Counted from the first letter of the stretch, positions 53,848 to 62,415 are shown. The stretch: 64,000 nucleotides of DNA from Flavobacteriales bacterium (GCA_016719225.1 JADKAN010000002.1:930001-994000); one strand, 5' to 3'. Numbers and translations are program-made. The notes: generated by a model from the letters alone, not told the origin.

Positions 53848-54099
53848 ATGTCAGTCAAGAATACAATGACGGCCTTGGTGGCCGGAGTCGCAATTGGCGC
53901 TGTTGCAGGCCTGATGCTCGCACCCGCTTCCGGCGATAAGACACGCAAGAAGCTGATGAAGCGCGGCGACAAACTCTGCAACCGGCTCACGGATCTGATC
54001 GATCAAGGCAAGGATGCGGCCGATGATGCTGAGAAGTCCATGAAGGGCGCAGCGGCCAAGGCAAGTAAGTCCGTGCACAGCGCAGCGGATAGGGTCTAA
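53848..54099 (+). CDS. YtxH-like small stress membrane protein
   Basis: 83 residues from the ATG at 53848. One glycine-rich hydrophobic segment (TALVAGVAIGAVAGLMLAPA) leads directly into the YtxH hallmark SGDKTRKKLMKRGDKL, then an amphipathic alanine/lysine helix (EKSMKGAAAKASKSVHSAAD). YtxH family proteins are general-stress-induced small membrane proteins of unknown mechanism. A paralogue lies at 61411-61647. A strong terminator follows. Confidence 0.88.
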   Translation: MSVKNTMTALVAGVAIGAVAGLMLAPASGDKTRKKLMKRGDKLCNRLTDLIDQGKDAADDAEKSMKGAAAKASKSVHSAADRV

Positions 54100-54152
54100 T
54101 TCATCAGAACGTTGGCCAGGGGTGTCAACCTTAGTGTTGATACCCAATTCGT

Positions 54153-54188
54153 GCGAGCGTCCGGGAAACTCCCGGACGCTCGCTTTTT
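54153..54188 (+). terminator. Rho-independent terminator of the YtxH-like gene
   Basis: Perfect 14-bp stem (54153-54166 / 54170-54183; GCGAGCGTCCGGGA and complement) with loop AAC and T5 tail. A weaker repeat GGTGTCAAC...GTTGATACC lies 10 bases before it. Confidence 0.93.
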
Positions 54189-54248
54189 AATACTGCTTCA
54201 GGTTCTAGAAGGATGGACCTGACAATGTTTGACGGCGAACGGAAATGG

Positions 54249-55805
54249 CTACTTCGAAACCTGCAGTTTCAAGCGCGTTGTGATGCCATCGCTCAGCACA
54301 TTCACCAAGTAGACGCCCGTCGGAATATCATTTACATGGACCGTCGCGGATGTCACACCTTTCGGGACGTGAAATGCAGCTGCGATCACATGGCCGTGAA
54401 GGTCGGATATCCATACTTGCGCCTCCTGGATACCGGTGAGTTGGAGGATCGTTAAGTTACCACTCACCGGATTCGGGGCCAGTGCGACGTTGTTCCCGTA
54501 AGTGGCCACTTCAACCACGTTCGTGCCCAAGTCGTTCAAATAGCGCAATACGATAGTGGACGCACTGCTCTCATGCGTGAATCCGGCGGCCACGATCTTG
54601 CCATCCGGCTGGACAGCAATGCCGTACAATTCATCATCACCGCTGCTGAGGTCGTTTATGGACATGCCCGCATCGCCGAAAGTGGCGTCCAAAGCTCCGT
54701 CGGTTCCGTATCGCACCGTTATTACAGTTTCATAGTTGCCCGTGTTGCCGCAGGCCACGATCTTTCCATCGGGCTGTATCGCCAGGTCATGTAGAAAGTC
54801 GATCCCGCCGAAGTCGCTGATCGTGCTTCCGCCCGTTCCGAAGGAAGTATCCAGCGTGCCATCCGCATTGAACTTAGCGAGGTAGCCGTTCGTATTGTCC
54901 CCTAACGTGGTGTTGCCCACTACATATATGGAACCCTGATTCACCAGGACATCATAGGCGCCTTCCGCCGTGCCACCGAGGGAAGGCTCAGTAATGCCAC
55001 CGGTGCCGAAGGAAAGATCCATCGTGCCGTCCGCGTTCAGCATCATCAATTGGTTGTGCAAGGTTGATCCGGTCTGGTCATAACCGGCGGCCACGATGGA
55101 CCCGTCGTCCATCAACGCCACTCCTTGCATCCCCTCATTTTCCGGGCTGCCGTCCACCAGCAGGATCCCGGTGTTATTGAAGTCGGTATCCAAAGTGCCG
55201 TTAGGGAGATAACGAATGAACAAGGACCTGCTGTTGAGCGGCGCATCCGCATCGTATGCCGTTCCGACCACGACGATCCGGCCATCCGGCTGTATCACCA
55301 TGTCGCTGCAGGTGCCCTGACCTGTCGCGAGGGGAGTGAACTCGATACCGTTGGTCCCGAATGCTGCATCCCGTATCCCCGCCGCCGAGAGGTGCGCCAG
55401 GAAAATGGTGAACGGACTGTTCGAGAAACCGGCGAGATAGATGCTTTGATCCGGTGCCAACGCCATTGTATAGGTGGTGAGGTTCCCATCAGACAGTAGG
55501 GTATATCCACTGGACTCCCCGAAGGATGGATCAATAGCCCCGTTCTCCAGGATGTGAGCAACACCGGCGGACTGCTGACCGTTCGCGTAGGAGTATCCGC
55601 ACAAGAGCATGCTGTTATCCGCAAGCGCTATGATATCGTAGCTCCTGCTGTGTTCGCTGCCGGGAAAGTAACTGCCGATGCCTGCCGTTGCGAAATCAGG
55701 ATCCAGCGATCCTGCTTGGGCGAAAGCAGCAGTTGAAGTGGCTGAAATAATTAGGATCGCCGCACCAGCGATGAATGAAAGGGCGAGTGCTGAAGTTCGT
55801 CTCAT
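54249..55805 (-). CDS. Secreted delta-60 repeat (beta-propeller-like) protein with type IX sorting domain
   Basis: 518 residues from the ATG at 55805. Signal peptide LALSFIAGAAILIISATSTA...FAQ. At least seven repeats of about 55 residues carry the delta-60 consensus: IQPDGRIVVVGTA, NADGTMDLSFGTGG, FNADGTLDTSFGTGG, IQPDGKIVACGNT, VQPDGKIVAAGFT, forming a probable propeller. The end has the Por/T9SS sorting domain (VALAPNPVSGNLTI, GVYLVNVLSDGITTRLKLQV). It is exported to the cell surface; role unknown. Confidence 0.92.
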   Translation of the reverse strand: MRRTSALALSFIAGAAILIISATSTAAFAQAGSLDPDFATAGIGSYFPGSEHSRSYDIIALADNSMLLCGYSYANGQQSAGVAHILENGAIDPSFGESSGYTLLSDGNLTTYTMALAPDQSIYLAGFSNSPFTIFLAHLSAAGIRDAAFGTNGIEFTPLATGQGTCSDMVIQPDGRIVVVGTAYDADAPLNSRSLFIRYLPNGTLDTDFNNTGILLVDGSPENEGMQGVALMDDGSIVAAGYDQTGSTLHNQLMMLNADGTMDLSFGTGGITEPSLGGTAEGAYDVLVNQGSIYVVGNTTLGDNTNGYLAKFNADGTLDTSFGTGGSTISDFGGIDFLHDLAIQPDGKIVACGNTGNYETVITVRYGTDGALDATFGDAGMSINDLSSGDDELYGIAVQPDGKIVAAGFTHESSASTIVLRYLNDLGTNVVEVATYGNNVALAPNPVSGNLTILQLTGIQEAQVWISDLHGHVIAAAFHVPKGVTSATVHVNDIPTGVYLVNVLSDGITTRLKLQVSK

Positions 55806-56153
55806 GGAATATAGTTGGGTGGCTGTTTTGGGAGAGCAAAGGAAGCGGTGAGGCACTACGTCCACAATACCCATTTCCGGGTATTTTGCTGTACCTGATA
55901 CCACGCGCTTTGGTTAGCACATCGTCCAAGCATCTCTTGGTCGTGTTCGACGCTTTGGGCAATTGGGGAAATACTCCATCCCGGAACCCGGGTTACAACG
56001 TGCAGGATCTTCCTCAGTTCTTGGAAGAGGAGCTTGTTTCCGTGCTTGATAGCGCCATAGCACACTCTTTGGGCGTAACGTTCATGGACCTACGGTGATC
56101 AGGACCCATTCCGGATCCTGCCGTGCGGCCCAACCTAAAAACCTTTTTCAACA
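55806..56153. other. Intergenic region between the delta-60 gene and the His/Gly/Lys-rich protein gene
   Basis: 348 bases without a convincing gene. An inverted repeat AATACCC-N6-GGGTATT (55866-55885) lies about 60 bases upstream of the delta-60 start, where an operator could sit. A rightward frame (55775-56098) overlaps the divergent gene and has no family features. Promoters in both directions are expected. Confidence 0.5.
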
Positions 56154-56504
56154 ATGAGCACGCAGCACAAGAATGAGGACAACCACGGTGGGCACGGAAA
56201 GAACGTTAGCGTAAGCGCCAGCCACGGTGGAACCGAAAAGGCGGGATCCGCTTCCCATACTGGAAGCCACAAGCAAGAAAACACTGAGGCCTTGGATAAC
56301 CATGGAAGGAAGAACGAGCAGGATAAGCACATCACTTCCACAGGTGGGCAGAGCGGGCATAAGAGCCACGATCCGGAAGCGAAGGATAGCGACCATGCAG
56401 GCAAGAAAATGGAGAAGGATGGTCACGCGAGCCACATGGGCGCTACCACCGGTGGTACTCCCAATAAAGCGATGGAGGGTGGGAACAAAGGTGGCAAGCA
56501 TTGA
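56154..56504 (+). CDS. Low-complexity His/Gly/Lys/Ser-rich hydrophilic protein
   Basis: 116 residues, no hydrophobic segment. Composition is dominated by His, Gly, Lys, Ser, Asn and Asp, with repeated short units such as NHGGHGKN, SHGGTEKAGSASHTGSHKQE and QSGHKSHDPEAKDSDHAGKK. This resembles hydrophilins/KGG-type stress proteins that stay disordered and protect cells from drying. The histidines could also bind metals. A terminator follows. Confidence 0.6.
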   Translation: MSTQHKNEDNHGGHGKNVSVSASHGGTEKAGSASHTGSHKQENTEALDNHGRKNEQDKHITSTGGQSGHKSHDPEAKDSDHAGKKMEKDGHASHMGATTGGTPNKAMEGGNKGGKH

Positions 56505-56541
56505 ACATTGGTCTTGATCCGGGCCACTGGTCATTTTTGAG

Positions 56542-56574
56542 AAAGGGCTGCCTCCAACGGGTGGCCCTTTTTTT
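56542..56574 (+). terminator. Rho-independent terminator
   Basis: AAAGGGC with GCCCTTT (about 56543-56549 / 56564-56570) around a 14-base loop, then T7 overall and ACTGCT. It follows the low-complexity protein gene. Confidence 0.85.
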
Positions 56575-56634
56575 ACTGCTAAGCACGCGCTTGAGCATTG
56601 GGAACTCAACAGGAACTTAATACTACCTCGATCC

Positions 56635-56865
56635 ATGAAGCATAAATACCATGTAGAGCCGCGACACGATCAATGGGTCGGACGTTTACGGAGCCAGCCC
56701 GATGATGGAATTATTGGCCCCGATAAAGAAGAGGTACTAGCCCGCACCATCGCGCTGGCCAAGGAGGTGGGTGATGCTTCTGTCTATATCCATGACCAAC
56801 CTGGGCTGATCCACGAGGAACGCACCTATCCGCCACGCAGGGACCCTATGCAATTCAAGGGTTGA
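56635..56865 (+). CDS. DUF2188 domain protein
   Basis: 76 residues: KHKYHVEPRHDQWVGRLRSQ, then LARTIALAKEVGDASVYIHD and a short basic C-terminus. That is the DUF2188 pattern (HVxPxxxxW, helix, xVxIHxxxG), a small beta-alpha fold common in stress regulons. It precedes the iron permease family gene by about 80 bases. Confidence 0.85.
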   Translation: MKHKYHVEPRHDQWVGRLRSQPDDGIIGPDKEEVLARTIALAKEVGDASVYIHDQPGLIHEERTYPPRRDPMQFKG

Positions 56866-56945
56866 TCTGGTGGATGTTCTCGTCCACGCCGGTGTGAGTA
56901 TCGCCTTGGCATTCAGTTTGGATGCGATCGGAAAAGCCTCTACCG

Positions 56946-57365
56946 ATGAGCACGAACACATCTTGGTTCTCCCGCGTGGCACCTAATGTCTCTCATTTCG
57001 CCGGAACGCCAAAGGCGTTCGCTATTGCGATAGCGCTCATTGTCGGCTGGTTGATCAGCGGACCTTTTTTCCACTATAGCGATACATGGCAGTTAGTGAT
57101 CAACACAGGGACCACGATCATCACCTTCCTCATGGTGTTCCTGATCCAGAACACTCAGAACCGGGACAGCTGCGCAGTGCAGGTGAAGCTGGATGAACTG
57201 ATCAAACAAACGCGCAAGGCGGATAATGCATTGCTCGATCTGGAAGAACTCGAGGAGGAGGACATTGCCGAGATGAAAGCGGACTATGTAAAACTCGCGG
57301 CGGAGCAGCGCGAACACAAGGAAGCCATGGAGAATGGCGGAGCGGCAAACCCTTTACACACATGA
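56946..57365 (+). CDS. Low-affinity iron permease family membrane protein
   Basis: 139 residues from the ATG at 56946. Two membrane segments (AFAIAIALIVGWLISGPFFH; LVINTGTTIITFLMVFLIQN) and the family signature QNTQNRDSCAVQVKLDELI, then an acidic helix LDLEELEEEDIAEMKADYVK. The PF04120 name comes from yeast Fet4-like permeases; bacterial members are short and their ion transport is unproven. The stop overlaps the next gene's start by four bases. Confidence 0.88.
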   Translation: MSTNTSWFSRVAPNVSHFAGTPKAFAIAIALIVGWLISGPFFHYSDTWQLVINTGTTIITFLMVFLIQNTQNRDSCAVQVKLDELIKQTRKADNALLDLEELEEEDIAEMKADYVKLAAEQREHKEAMENGGAANPLHT

Positions 57366-57664
57366 ACAAGCCCATGGAAACCGGACCGCTTCCTGCAACC
57401 GCACCTTGGCTACTGCACGGGCTGCGCACAGCCTTCGAGTCGCAACAGGACCACTTGCAGAAAGAAGCGCAGGCCGCGTGCGCGCTTAGGAGTGAGGCAC
57501 AAGTGAAAGTGCGGTTCACGCACCGCTGCATGGAGGTGACGGCTTTGTTCGATGGCACAAGTCAGCGATTTGTTCAACTCTGCGCGTGCGATGTCGGTGA
57601 AACTTCTTGGGAGGACCAGACCTATTGCATCACGATCAACCTACGCCCGGAAGAGGCGTGGTAG
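57362..57664 (+). CDS. Uncharacterised small protein, cotranslated with the iron permease family gene
   Basis: 100 residues beginning in a four-base ATGA overlap. Helix-rich N-terminus (LHGLRTAFESQQDHLQKEAQ), then FTHRCMEVTALFDGT and CACDVGETSWEDQ with four cysteines in total. No family recognised, no membrane segment. Location next to the membrane protein suggests a cytosolic accessory function. Confidence 0.65.
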   Translation: MNKPMETGPLPATAPWLLHGLRTAFESQQDHLQKEAQAACALRSEAQVKVRFTHRCMEVTALFDGTSQRFVQLCACDVGETSWEDQTYCITINLRPEEAW

Positions 57665-57676
57665 ATACATTATGCC

Positions 57677-58072
57677 ATGCGGACACATTTCCACACACGC
57701 CTATTATCATTCTCCCACGCGCTTTACTTATTGTTCGGCGGTGGATGGCCGCTGTTGCACTTGAAGAGTTTCGAAGAGGTGACAGGGCCAAAACATGATG
57801 AGTTCCTTGTGCGAACAGTCGCTTTGCTGCTGATCTTGGTGGGAAGTATTTTGCTGGGGCAGCGCAAAGCTGCGGTAGAGCGCAGCGCAGTGCAGCTTGC
57901 TATGGGCACGTCATTCATACTGGGCACCGTGGCGATCGTCTCCGCTGCGGGTGGTTGGGTATGGAAGGTTTACTTTATTGATGGCACGATCCATCTTCTC
58001 TTCGTGCTAGCATGGGCTTTCCTACTGTTCAGGGGCGCGGTATCGCTCTACCCGAGAACAGCTGTGCGGTAG
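57677..58072 (+). CDS. Small membrane protein with four hydrophobic segments
   Basis: 131 residues; segments at about 10-30, 44-64, 70-95 and 100-122 (VRTVALLLILVGSILLGQRK, VQLAMGTSFILGTVAIVSAA, IDGTIHLLFVLAWAFLLFRG). No known family. Twelve bases follow the previous stop, so it ends the operon started by the iron permease family gene. Confidence 0.65.
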   Translation: MRTHFHTRLLSFSHALYLLFGGGWPLLHLKSFEEVTGPKHDEFLVRTVALLLILVGSILLGQRKAAVERSAVQLAMGTSFILGTVAIVSAAGGWVWKVYFIDGTIHLLFVLAWAFLLFRGAVSLYPRTAVR

Positions 58073-58090
58073 CGGACCATCCGTGTGGAC

Positions 58091-58125
58091 AGAAGAAAGG
58101 CCGCTTCATCAGCGGCCTTTCTTCT
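58091..58125. terminator. Strong bidirectional terminator
   Basis: Perfect 15-bp stem AGAAGAAAGGCCGCT (58091-58105) and complement (58111-58125) with loop TCATC, then TGTTTT. It ends the 56.6-58.1 kb operon and possibly the leftward DksA-like gene (stop 58264). Confidence 0.93.
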
Positions 58126-58263
58126 TGTTTTGAACCGGAGCCTCTGCAACAAATGGCGTGAACGCCATTGCGCGTAATTCGCGCAGGCACAGTAGCGATA
58201 GAAGTGTGCAACGGCTCTTGAAATATCCGGACCACTGCAACTGATGCAGTGGTTAGTTATTCC

Positions 58264-58722
58264 TCAGCCTTCCTGCTCCGTTTCGCGATCCTCGTCAGTA
58301 TGTGAACGCGGTACAGTGTTCTCCTGACGAGGTTCCGGCCGCTGATTCTTGGCTTCCACGGTCAACGTGGCGTGGGGCACTACCCGCAACCGTTCCTTGG
58401 GGATCATTTGGCCAGTGCTCCGGCAGATCCCATACTCACCGGTGCGGATGCGGCCCAGCGCAAGTTTCAGATCTTGGATATGTTTCTCCAAGCGCACCAC
58501 GGAGCGCGCAAGATCTTCCCGCTCCATCACCATATTCCCTTCTTCCAAACTGACGTGACCCAAGTAGGTGTCATCGGTGCTGGAAGAGGAGAGCCGCATG
58601 AGCGAACCGCGCTCTGCGTTCAGGGTCTCTTCCGTCTTCGCGAGTTTGGCATTGATCAACGTTTGGAATTCCTGGAGTTCTTCCGGGGAATAGCGCAGCG
58701 GGGTAGTAGGAGCGGTTTTCAT
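58264..58722 (-). CDS. TraR/DksA-like zinc-finger family protein with degenerate finger
   Basis: 152 residues. Coiled-coil helices (LQEFQTLINAKLAKTEETLN; MEREDLARSVVRLEKHIQDL) are followed by LGRIRTGEYGICRSTGQMIP and RLRVVPHATLTVEAK, the DksA zinc-finger position. Only one of the four usual cysteines remains (YGIC), a pattern typical for Bacteroidetes members. Acidic tail residues end the protein. DksA-like proteins enter the RNA polymerase secondary channel and modulate the stringent response. The residues at the coiled-coil tip (STDD region) retain acidity. Confidence 0.88.
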   Translation of the reverse strand: MKTAPTTPLRYSPEELQEFQTLINAKLAKTEETLNAERGSLMRLSSSSTDDTYLGHVSLEEGNMVMEREDLARSVVRLEKHIQDLKLALGRIRTGEYGICRSTGQMIPKERLRVVPHATLTVEAKNQRPEPRQENTVPRSHTDEDRETEQEG

Positions 58723-58738
58723 GGAGCTGATCTCTAAA

Positions 58739-58781
58739 GGTACGGTTCGTTGGGAGAGCCACGCTTAGCTGGAACCGTGCC
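58739..58781. promoter_or_regulatory. Inverted repeat upstream of the DksA-like gene
   Basis: Arms GGTACGGTTC (58739-58748) and GAACCGTGCC (58772-58781) match with one wobble. They lie 16-60 bases upstream of the ATG at 58722, so the repeat would be an operator or a hairpin in the leader. Confidence 0.4.
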
Positions 58782-58820
58782 AGAGATGCGCGGGTGGACA
58801 AGTTGCCATGCGCCTGCCTT

Positions 58821-59099
58821 TTAGGCAAGCGGTTTCGGTAAGCCACCTCCGGCCACCTTGTTCGGATCCCGCTTGGGGTCCCCTAACGCTAGCGGTTGTC
58901 CACCATCCACCCTGCCCATCCACCACAACAAGCACGCGCCACCGAAGGAGGCGGCGCTTCCAATAAGAAAAAGCCAGGACCGTGGTGACTCGGCCATGGC
59001 TGGCACACTGGCGGGATCGTAATTCGAATAGGCAAAAGCGCCGCAGCAGGCGAAGAATGCCGTGCTTATGAAAAGAGCTCTTGCGATGAGCCGGATCAT
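58821..59099 (-). CDS. Small membrane protein, unknown
   Basis: 92 residues: a hydrophobic start RLIARALFISTAFFACCGAF (signal anchor or signal peptide), and a second segment LFLIGSAASFGGACLLWWMG, then a polar Pro-rich tail. No family recognised. It precedes the DksA-like gene by about 98 bases in the same direction. Confidence 0.6.
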   Translation of the reverse strand: MIRLIARALFISTAFFACCGAFAYSNYDPASVPAMAESPRSWLFLIGSAASFGGACLLWWMGRVDGGQPLALGDPKRDPNKVAGGGLPKPLA

Positions 59100-59279
59100 G
59101 TTCTGCAGGTTTTAGGAAATCATTCCGATCCCATGCCGATCACGATCTTTTGTGCAACGATCTGTGGGTTCGGGATCCGGTAGAACAAACGCTGTTGGTA
59201 TGGCACTTGTTCGGCAATTATATTGGCATCGAACTTATCGAGCTTCCCGGCCGTTCAAGCACGTTTTCAACCAACCAAC

Positions 59280-60566
59280 ATGCTGGCACGCTTCAGACCC
59301 GTAGTGATCATACTACTGGCGCTCGGATTGTCTGTATCCTGCTTTCTGGCTTATCACACGGTGCAGAAGGCCCATGAGCTGAAGGCGGATGAAATGGAGT
59401 TGAGCTCCATCAACTACGGTCTGTTCAATCCGGACCGGTGGTAGGATGCGCTGAAGGGTGTCATCTCCGACGAGATCATCAACTTCCGCATTGAAGGAAG
59501 CAACCGGGAAACACTGAAACGTCAGTTGGAGAATGCGCTGCGGGAAGTACTGGACGGATTGAACCGGACATTGGAAACGAACGACCATGGCCTATCGGGC
59601 AAAGTGCGCAAGGCGGTGGTGAAGGCCGTGGTGCCCATGGACGCGATCCGCTCGGACGTGCCGAAGTATGCTGACCGTATCCTGAACGAGGTGGACCAGC
59701 CGCACGATCGCGAAAAGTTGAAACAGTTCGTGTTGATCCAATTGGATTCGTTGAGTGCGCAGACCTCCGGCAAGATCGACATGCACCTGTACGACGATGT
59801 GATGCAGCGGCGCGGTTTCACCAACCCCGAGGATGGTATAAAGCAATTGCAGCGCGACCGCTTGTCGCTGGAAGGGGATGCCATGCGCTTGGGTTGGGGG
59901 ATCTTCGGAGCCTTGGTGCTGATGGTGTGTCTACTACTGCTCGGTCCTGCATCCACACGGTTGGAACTGAGCGTACTGGTGGCGACGGCTATTCTGCTGT
60001 TAGCGACCGCGTTGGCCATGCCGATGCTGGATATAGAGGCAAGGATCAGTCACTTCGACCTCACCGTGCTGGGCGGCCCCATAGCCTTCAAGGATCAAGT
60101 GCTATTTTATGAAAGCCGGAGCATCCTGCAGGTGATCCATTTATTGTTGCAAGAGCACGACGCTGGCTTGGTATTGGTGGCCGCCCTGGTGTTCTGTTTC
60201 AGTGTGGTGTTCCCGTTCACCAAGCTGCTCCTATCGTTCATCACAGCAGTGCGGTTCCGAATGCCTTCACATCCGGTCGCCCGCTTTTTTCTGTTGAAAA
60301 GCGCGAAGTGGTCCATGGCCGATGTGCTGGTCGTGGCCATGTTCATGGCCTACCTCGGTTTCAATGGCGTTGTATCAGGGCAACTTGCTGACCTGCGGGA
60401 TTTCATGGAGGGTGCACACATCATGACAACGAATAACACGGAACTCGAATTCGGGTTCTACCTGTTCACAGGATACGTGGTACTCGGGTTGGTACTATCC
60501 GTACTGGTGGAACGAGGCGTAACGCGCGCTCATCCGCGCACTGTTGAAGCTGCAGGGACAAAGTGA
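59280..60566 (+). pseudogene. PqiA-like (paraquat-inducible protein A-like) membrane protein with an in-frame TAG
   Basis: Reading from the ATG at 59280 gives 54 residues (MLARFRPVVIILLALGLSVS ... NYGLFNPDRW), then TAG (59442-59444), then the same frame continues without break DALKGVISDEIINFRIEGSN to 60566, with four further membrane segments (LGWGIFGALVLMVCLLLL; VLVATAILLLATALAMPM; LVLVAALVFCFSVVFPFTKL; FGFYLFTGYVVLGLVLSVLV). The second part keeps the PqiA-type motif VVFPFTKLLLSF and KWSMADVLVVAMFMAYLGF. Related proteins read WK at this point, so an AAG or CAG codon may have become TAG. It could be a sequencing error, a recent pseudogene, or a readthrough case. Confidence 0.8.
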
Positions 60567-60615
60567 TAGCCATACAGGCGAAGTCGGTCTCCATATATTC
60601 TTTCCAAGGGTCTTT

Positions 60616-60978
60616 TCACCTACGTCCCACCCAATTCCAAGCTCGCTCCTTATCTTTCAAGGGAAAGAACTTCACCTCGGCACTTGTGAATGGCATCATG
60701 ACATGGGCCATCCACTTCTCCCAAGTGGCATTCCCCACAATGGCGATCTTCCGGAAGGCGCGAGCATGAGCAGCCCCGTACTTCAGGTCCATCCAGAGGG
60801 CCGCCGGCTCCCAGCCACTGACATCGTTCATCTCAAAATACCAAGCGATGATCGGCCAGCGTATGAGTTTGTTCTCCAAGGCGGGAAGCAAATACTCTTT
60901 ATAGTCCTGGGTGGTAAGCAGGCCGGATGCTTTTGCCGCTGCCACGTCCCCTACGGGGTGTGGTAAAATGGTGATCAT
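60616..60978 (-). CDS. SpoIIAA-like/STAS-SEC14 superfamily small protein
   Basis: 120 residues: ITILPHPVGDVAAAKASGLL, IIAWYFEMNDVSGWEPAALW, ARAFRKIAIVGNATWEKWMA and PFTSAEVKFFPLKDKERAWN. This is the pattern of the SpoIIAA-like (DUF3478) family: STAS-like fold, a small lipid-or-partner-binding protein frequently present in stress regulons. Convergent with the PqiA-like pseudogene. Confidence 0.85.
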   Translation of the reverse strand: MITILPHPVGDVAAAKASGLLTTQDYKEYLLPALENKLIRWPIIAWYFEMNDVSGWEPAALWMDLKYGAAHARAFRKIAIVGNATWEKWMAHVMMPFTSAEVKFFPLKDKERAWNWVGRR

Positions 60979-61124
60979 CCGGCTGCTCTATCGTTGGCTC
61001 TATCCAAATTCGACGCAACGCTTTCTCAAAGGATAGCTCTTGCTGATTCCTCGTCCCGGAACGTCGCCACTACGGTGGCAATACCGGAAGGTCTGGTAAT
61101 CACCAGTGACTCCGGAAAAAGGCG

Positions 61125-61373
61125 TTATAACTGTGCGTCGACAGCGTCCAATTCCGGATGTTCATCTCCCGTAGGATTCACGATGATATCCTGCTGACGC
61201 AGTTCGGTTGGCACATCACTTTCCTTTACTTTCATGCCCACACCTTCTTCATTGCGCGCTTCCTGTTCTCCTTTTTCGGTAGGCCGGTCGTCCTTTCGGG
61301 GAGTTACAGGCTCATTGCGTGGATCATGGGGAACCGTCTTGGGTTCCTTTTCAATGGGATGTCCAGTGTTCAT
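61125..61373 (-). CDS. Small hydrophilic Pro/Glu-rich protein
   Basis: 82 residues from the ATG at 61373; the whole chain is charged and proline-rich (HPIEKEPKTVPHDPRNEPVT, KGEQEARNEEGVGMKVKESD, QQDIIVNPTGDEHPELDAVD), without hydrophobic segments, so probably disordered. No family recognised. It follows the second YtxH-like gene (stop 61411) by 37 bases and may share its transcript. Confidence 0.5.
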   Translation of the reverse strand: MNTGHPIEKEPKTVPHDPRNEPVTPRKDDRPTEKGEQEARNEEGVGMKVKESDVPTELRQQDIIVNPTGDEHPELDAVDAQL

Positions 61374-61410
61374 GGGTCCGTTGGATTTGAAATTGTACAG
61401 AAGGCCATGG

Positions 61411-61647
61411 TCAGGCATTCGCCTTCTCAGCGGCAGCTGCGCCCTTTTTGCCCAACTTGTCGCGCAGGTGGCGAACTTCCTCCTCAGCTTGCATCAACCT
61501 ATAAGTCACGGTGTCTTTTACACTTTCCGCTTCTTTCATCAGCTTTTTCCGCGTCTTCTTGCCTGAGGCGGGTGCCAAAAGCAAGGCGATAGCGGCTCCT
61601 GTGGCAGCAGCAGTGATCACTGCAATGAGGGTGTTCTTGGTCGACAT
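61411..61647 (-). CDS. YtxH-like small stress membrane protein, second copy
   Basis: 78 residues from the ATG at 61647. NTLIAVITAAATGAAIALLL then APASGKKTRKKLMKEAESVK, the same junction as the copy at 53848-54099, and a charged helix (RLMQAEEEVRHLRDKLGKKG). The frame upstream of 61647 is not protein-like. The two copies share about 17 of 20 residues around the junction, so they are paralogues. Confidence 0.88.
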   Translation of the reverse strand: MSTKNTLIAVITAAATGAAIALLLAPASGKKTRKKLMKEAESVKDTVTYRLMQAEEEVRHLRDKLGKKGAAAAEKANA

Positions 61648-61908
61648 GATCGTTTTTTCTTTGAATGGTAACGAGGACCGTGCCGGGATACGATCCGATA
61701 AGGCGTGCATCAGTTGCGATCTCAACATCATGTAGAGCGACATGGACGTGGACGCACTGCCCGGTTTGAAGCACGTTGCCCCCATGATGGAACGCAACGT
61801 AAAGGATTGAAGGGACTCACCCAAGACCGGGAGGACGACGACGTAATGCCGCTGGCACAGTATCTCAGACTGGCTTAAAACGCTTGCAACACTTAGGAGA
61901 GCACTCGG

Positions 61909-62415
61909 TCAGATAGTGATCTTGCCCTCGACCCCACTGTGGCTTTTCTTACCGATGATAGCGGAAGCCGCCATTTTCAAGAGGGTCACCATTTTGCCGT
62001 TCTTGGTGTCCCAGTAGTAGCTCTGCATAGGCTTCACTTTCAGGACCGTCAAGTCGGGATCCTCAACCCCGTTCGGGAACCAAGCCTTGGCCAAGGGTGT
62101 CCAGAGTTCGCGCTTCTTTGCCATGTCCATTACAATGGTCGCCGTTCCGAAGACGGAAAGGAATTCCGAATCGCCCGTATTCGCCAATAGGAGTTGAACG
62201 TAAGGGTCGTCAGCTACTTGCTCATCCTTCAGGCTATTGTGCGAACTGAGGAACCAGAAGTTACCTTCATCATCCACTTGTTGCACGCTCATCGGTCTGC
62301 TCGGGATCGGGCGTTGGTCCAAGGAAGTAAGGAGGTGGCAAATAGGCGAGTGGCCCACGAGTTCCTTGAATTTCTTGATCGCGTCTTCGTCGTGTAATGG
62401 TTTGGTCTCTGACAT
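61909..62415 (-). CDS. Pyridoxamine 5'-phosphate oxidase-like (general stress protein 26-type) protein
   Basis: 168 residues: AIKKFKELVGHSPICHLLTS, RPIPSRPMSVQQVDDEGNFW (flavin-binding strand), FLSSHNSLKDEQVADDPYVQ, EFLSVFGTATIVMDMAKKRE and LTVLKVKPMQSYYWDTKNGK. It fits the split-barrel FMN/F420-binding fold of GsxA/GSP26 proteins, induced by general stress in other bacteria. Flavin binding is expected; the substrate is unknown. Confidence 0.9.
   Translation of the reverse strand: MSETKPLHDEDAIKKFKELVGHSPICHLLTSLDQRPIPSRPMSVQQVDDEGNFWFLSSHNSLKDEQVADDPYVQLLLANTGDSEFLSVFGTATIVMDMAKKRELWTPLAKAWFPNGVEDPDLTVLKVKPMQSYYWDTKNGKMVTLLKMAASAIIGKKSHSGVEGKITI

Noticed and set aside
55856..56065. Minus-strand frame whose translation has IAQSVEH, a string typical of mistranslated tRNA genes
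   Set aside because: The DNA does not contain tRNA sequence (no GGTTCRA, no cloverleaf arms); the match is at amino-acid level only.
55775..56098. 107-residue rightward frame between the delta-60 gene and the next gene
   Set aside because: Begins inside the divergent gene's signal-peptide region, no ribosome site, no family features.
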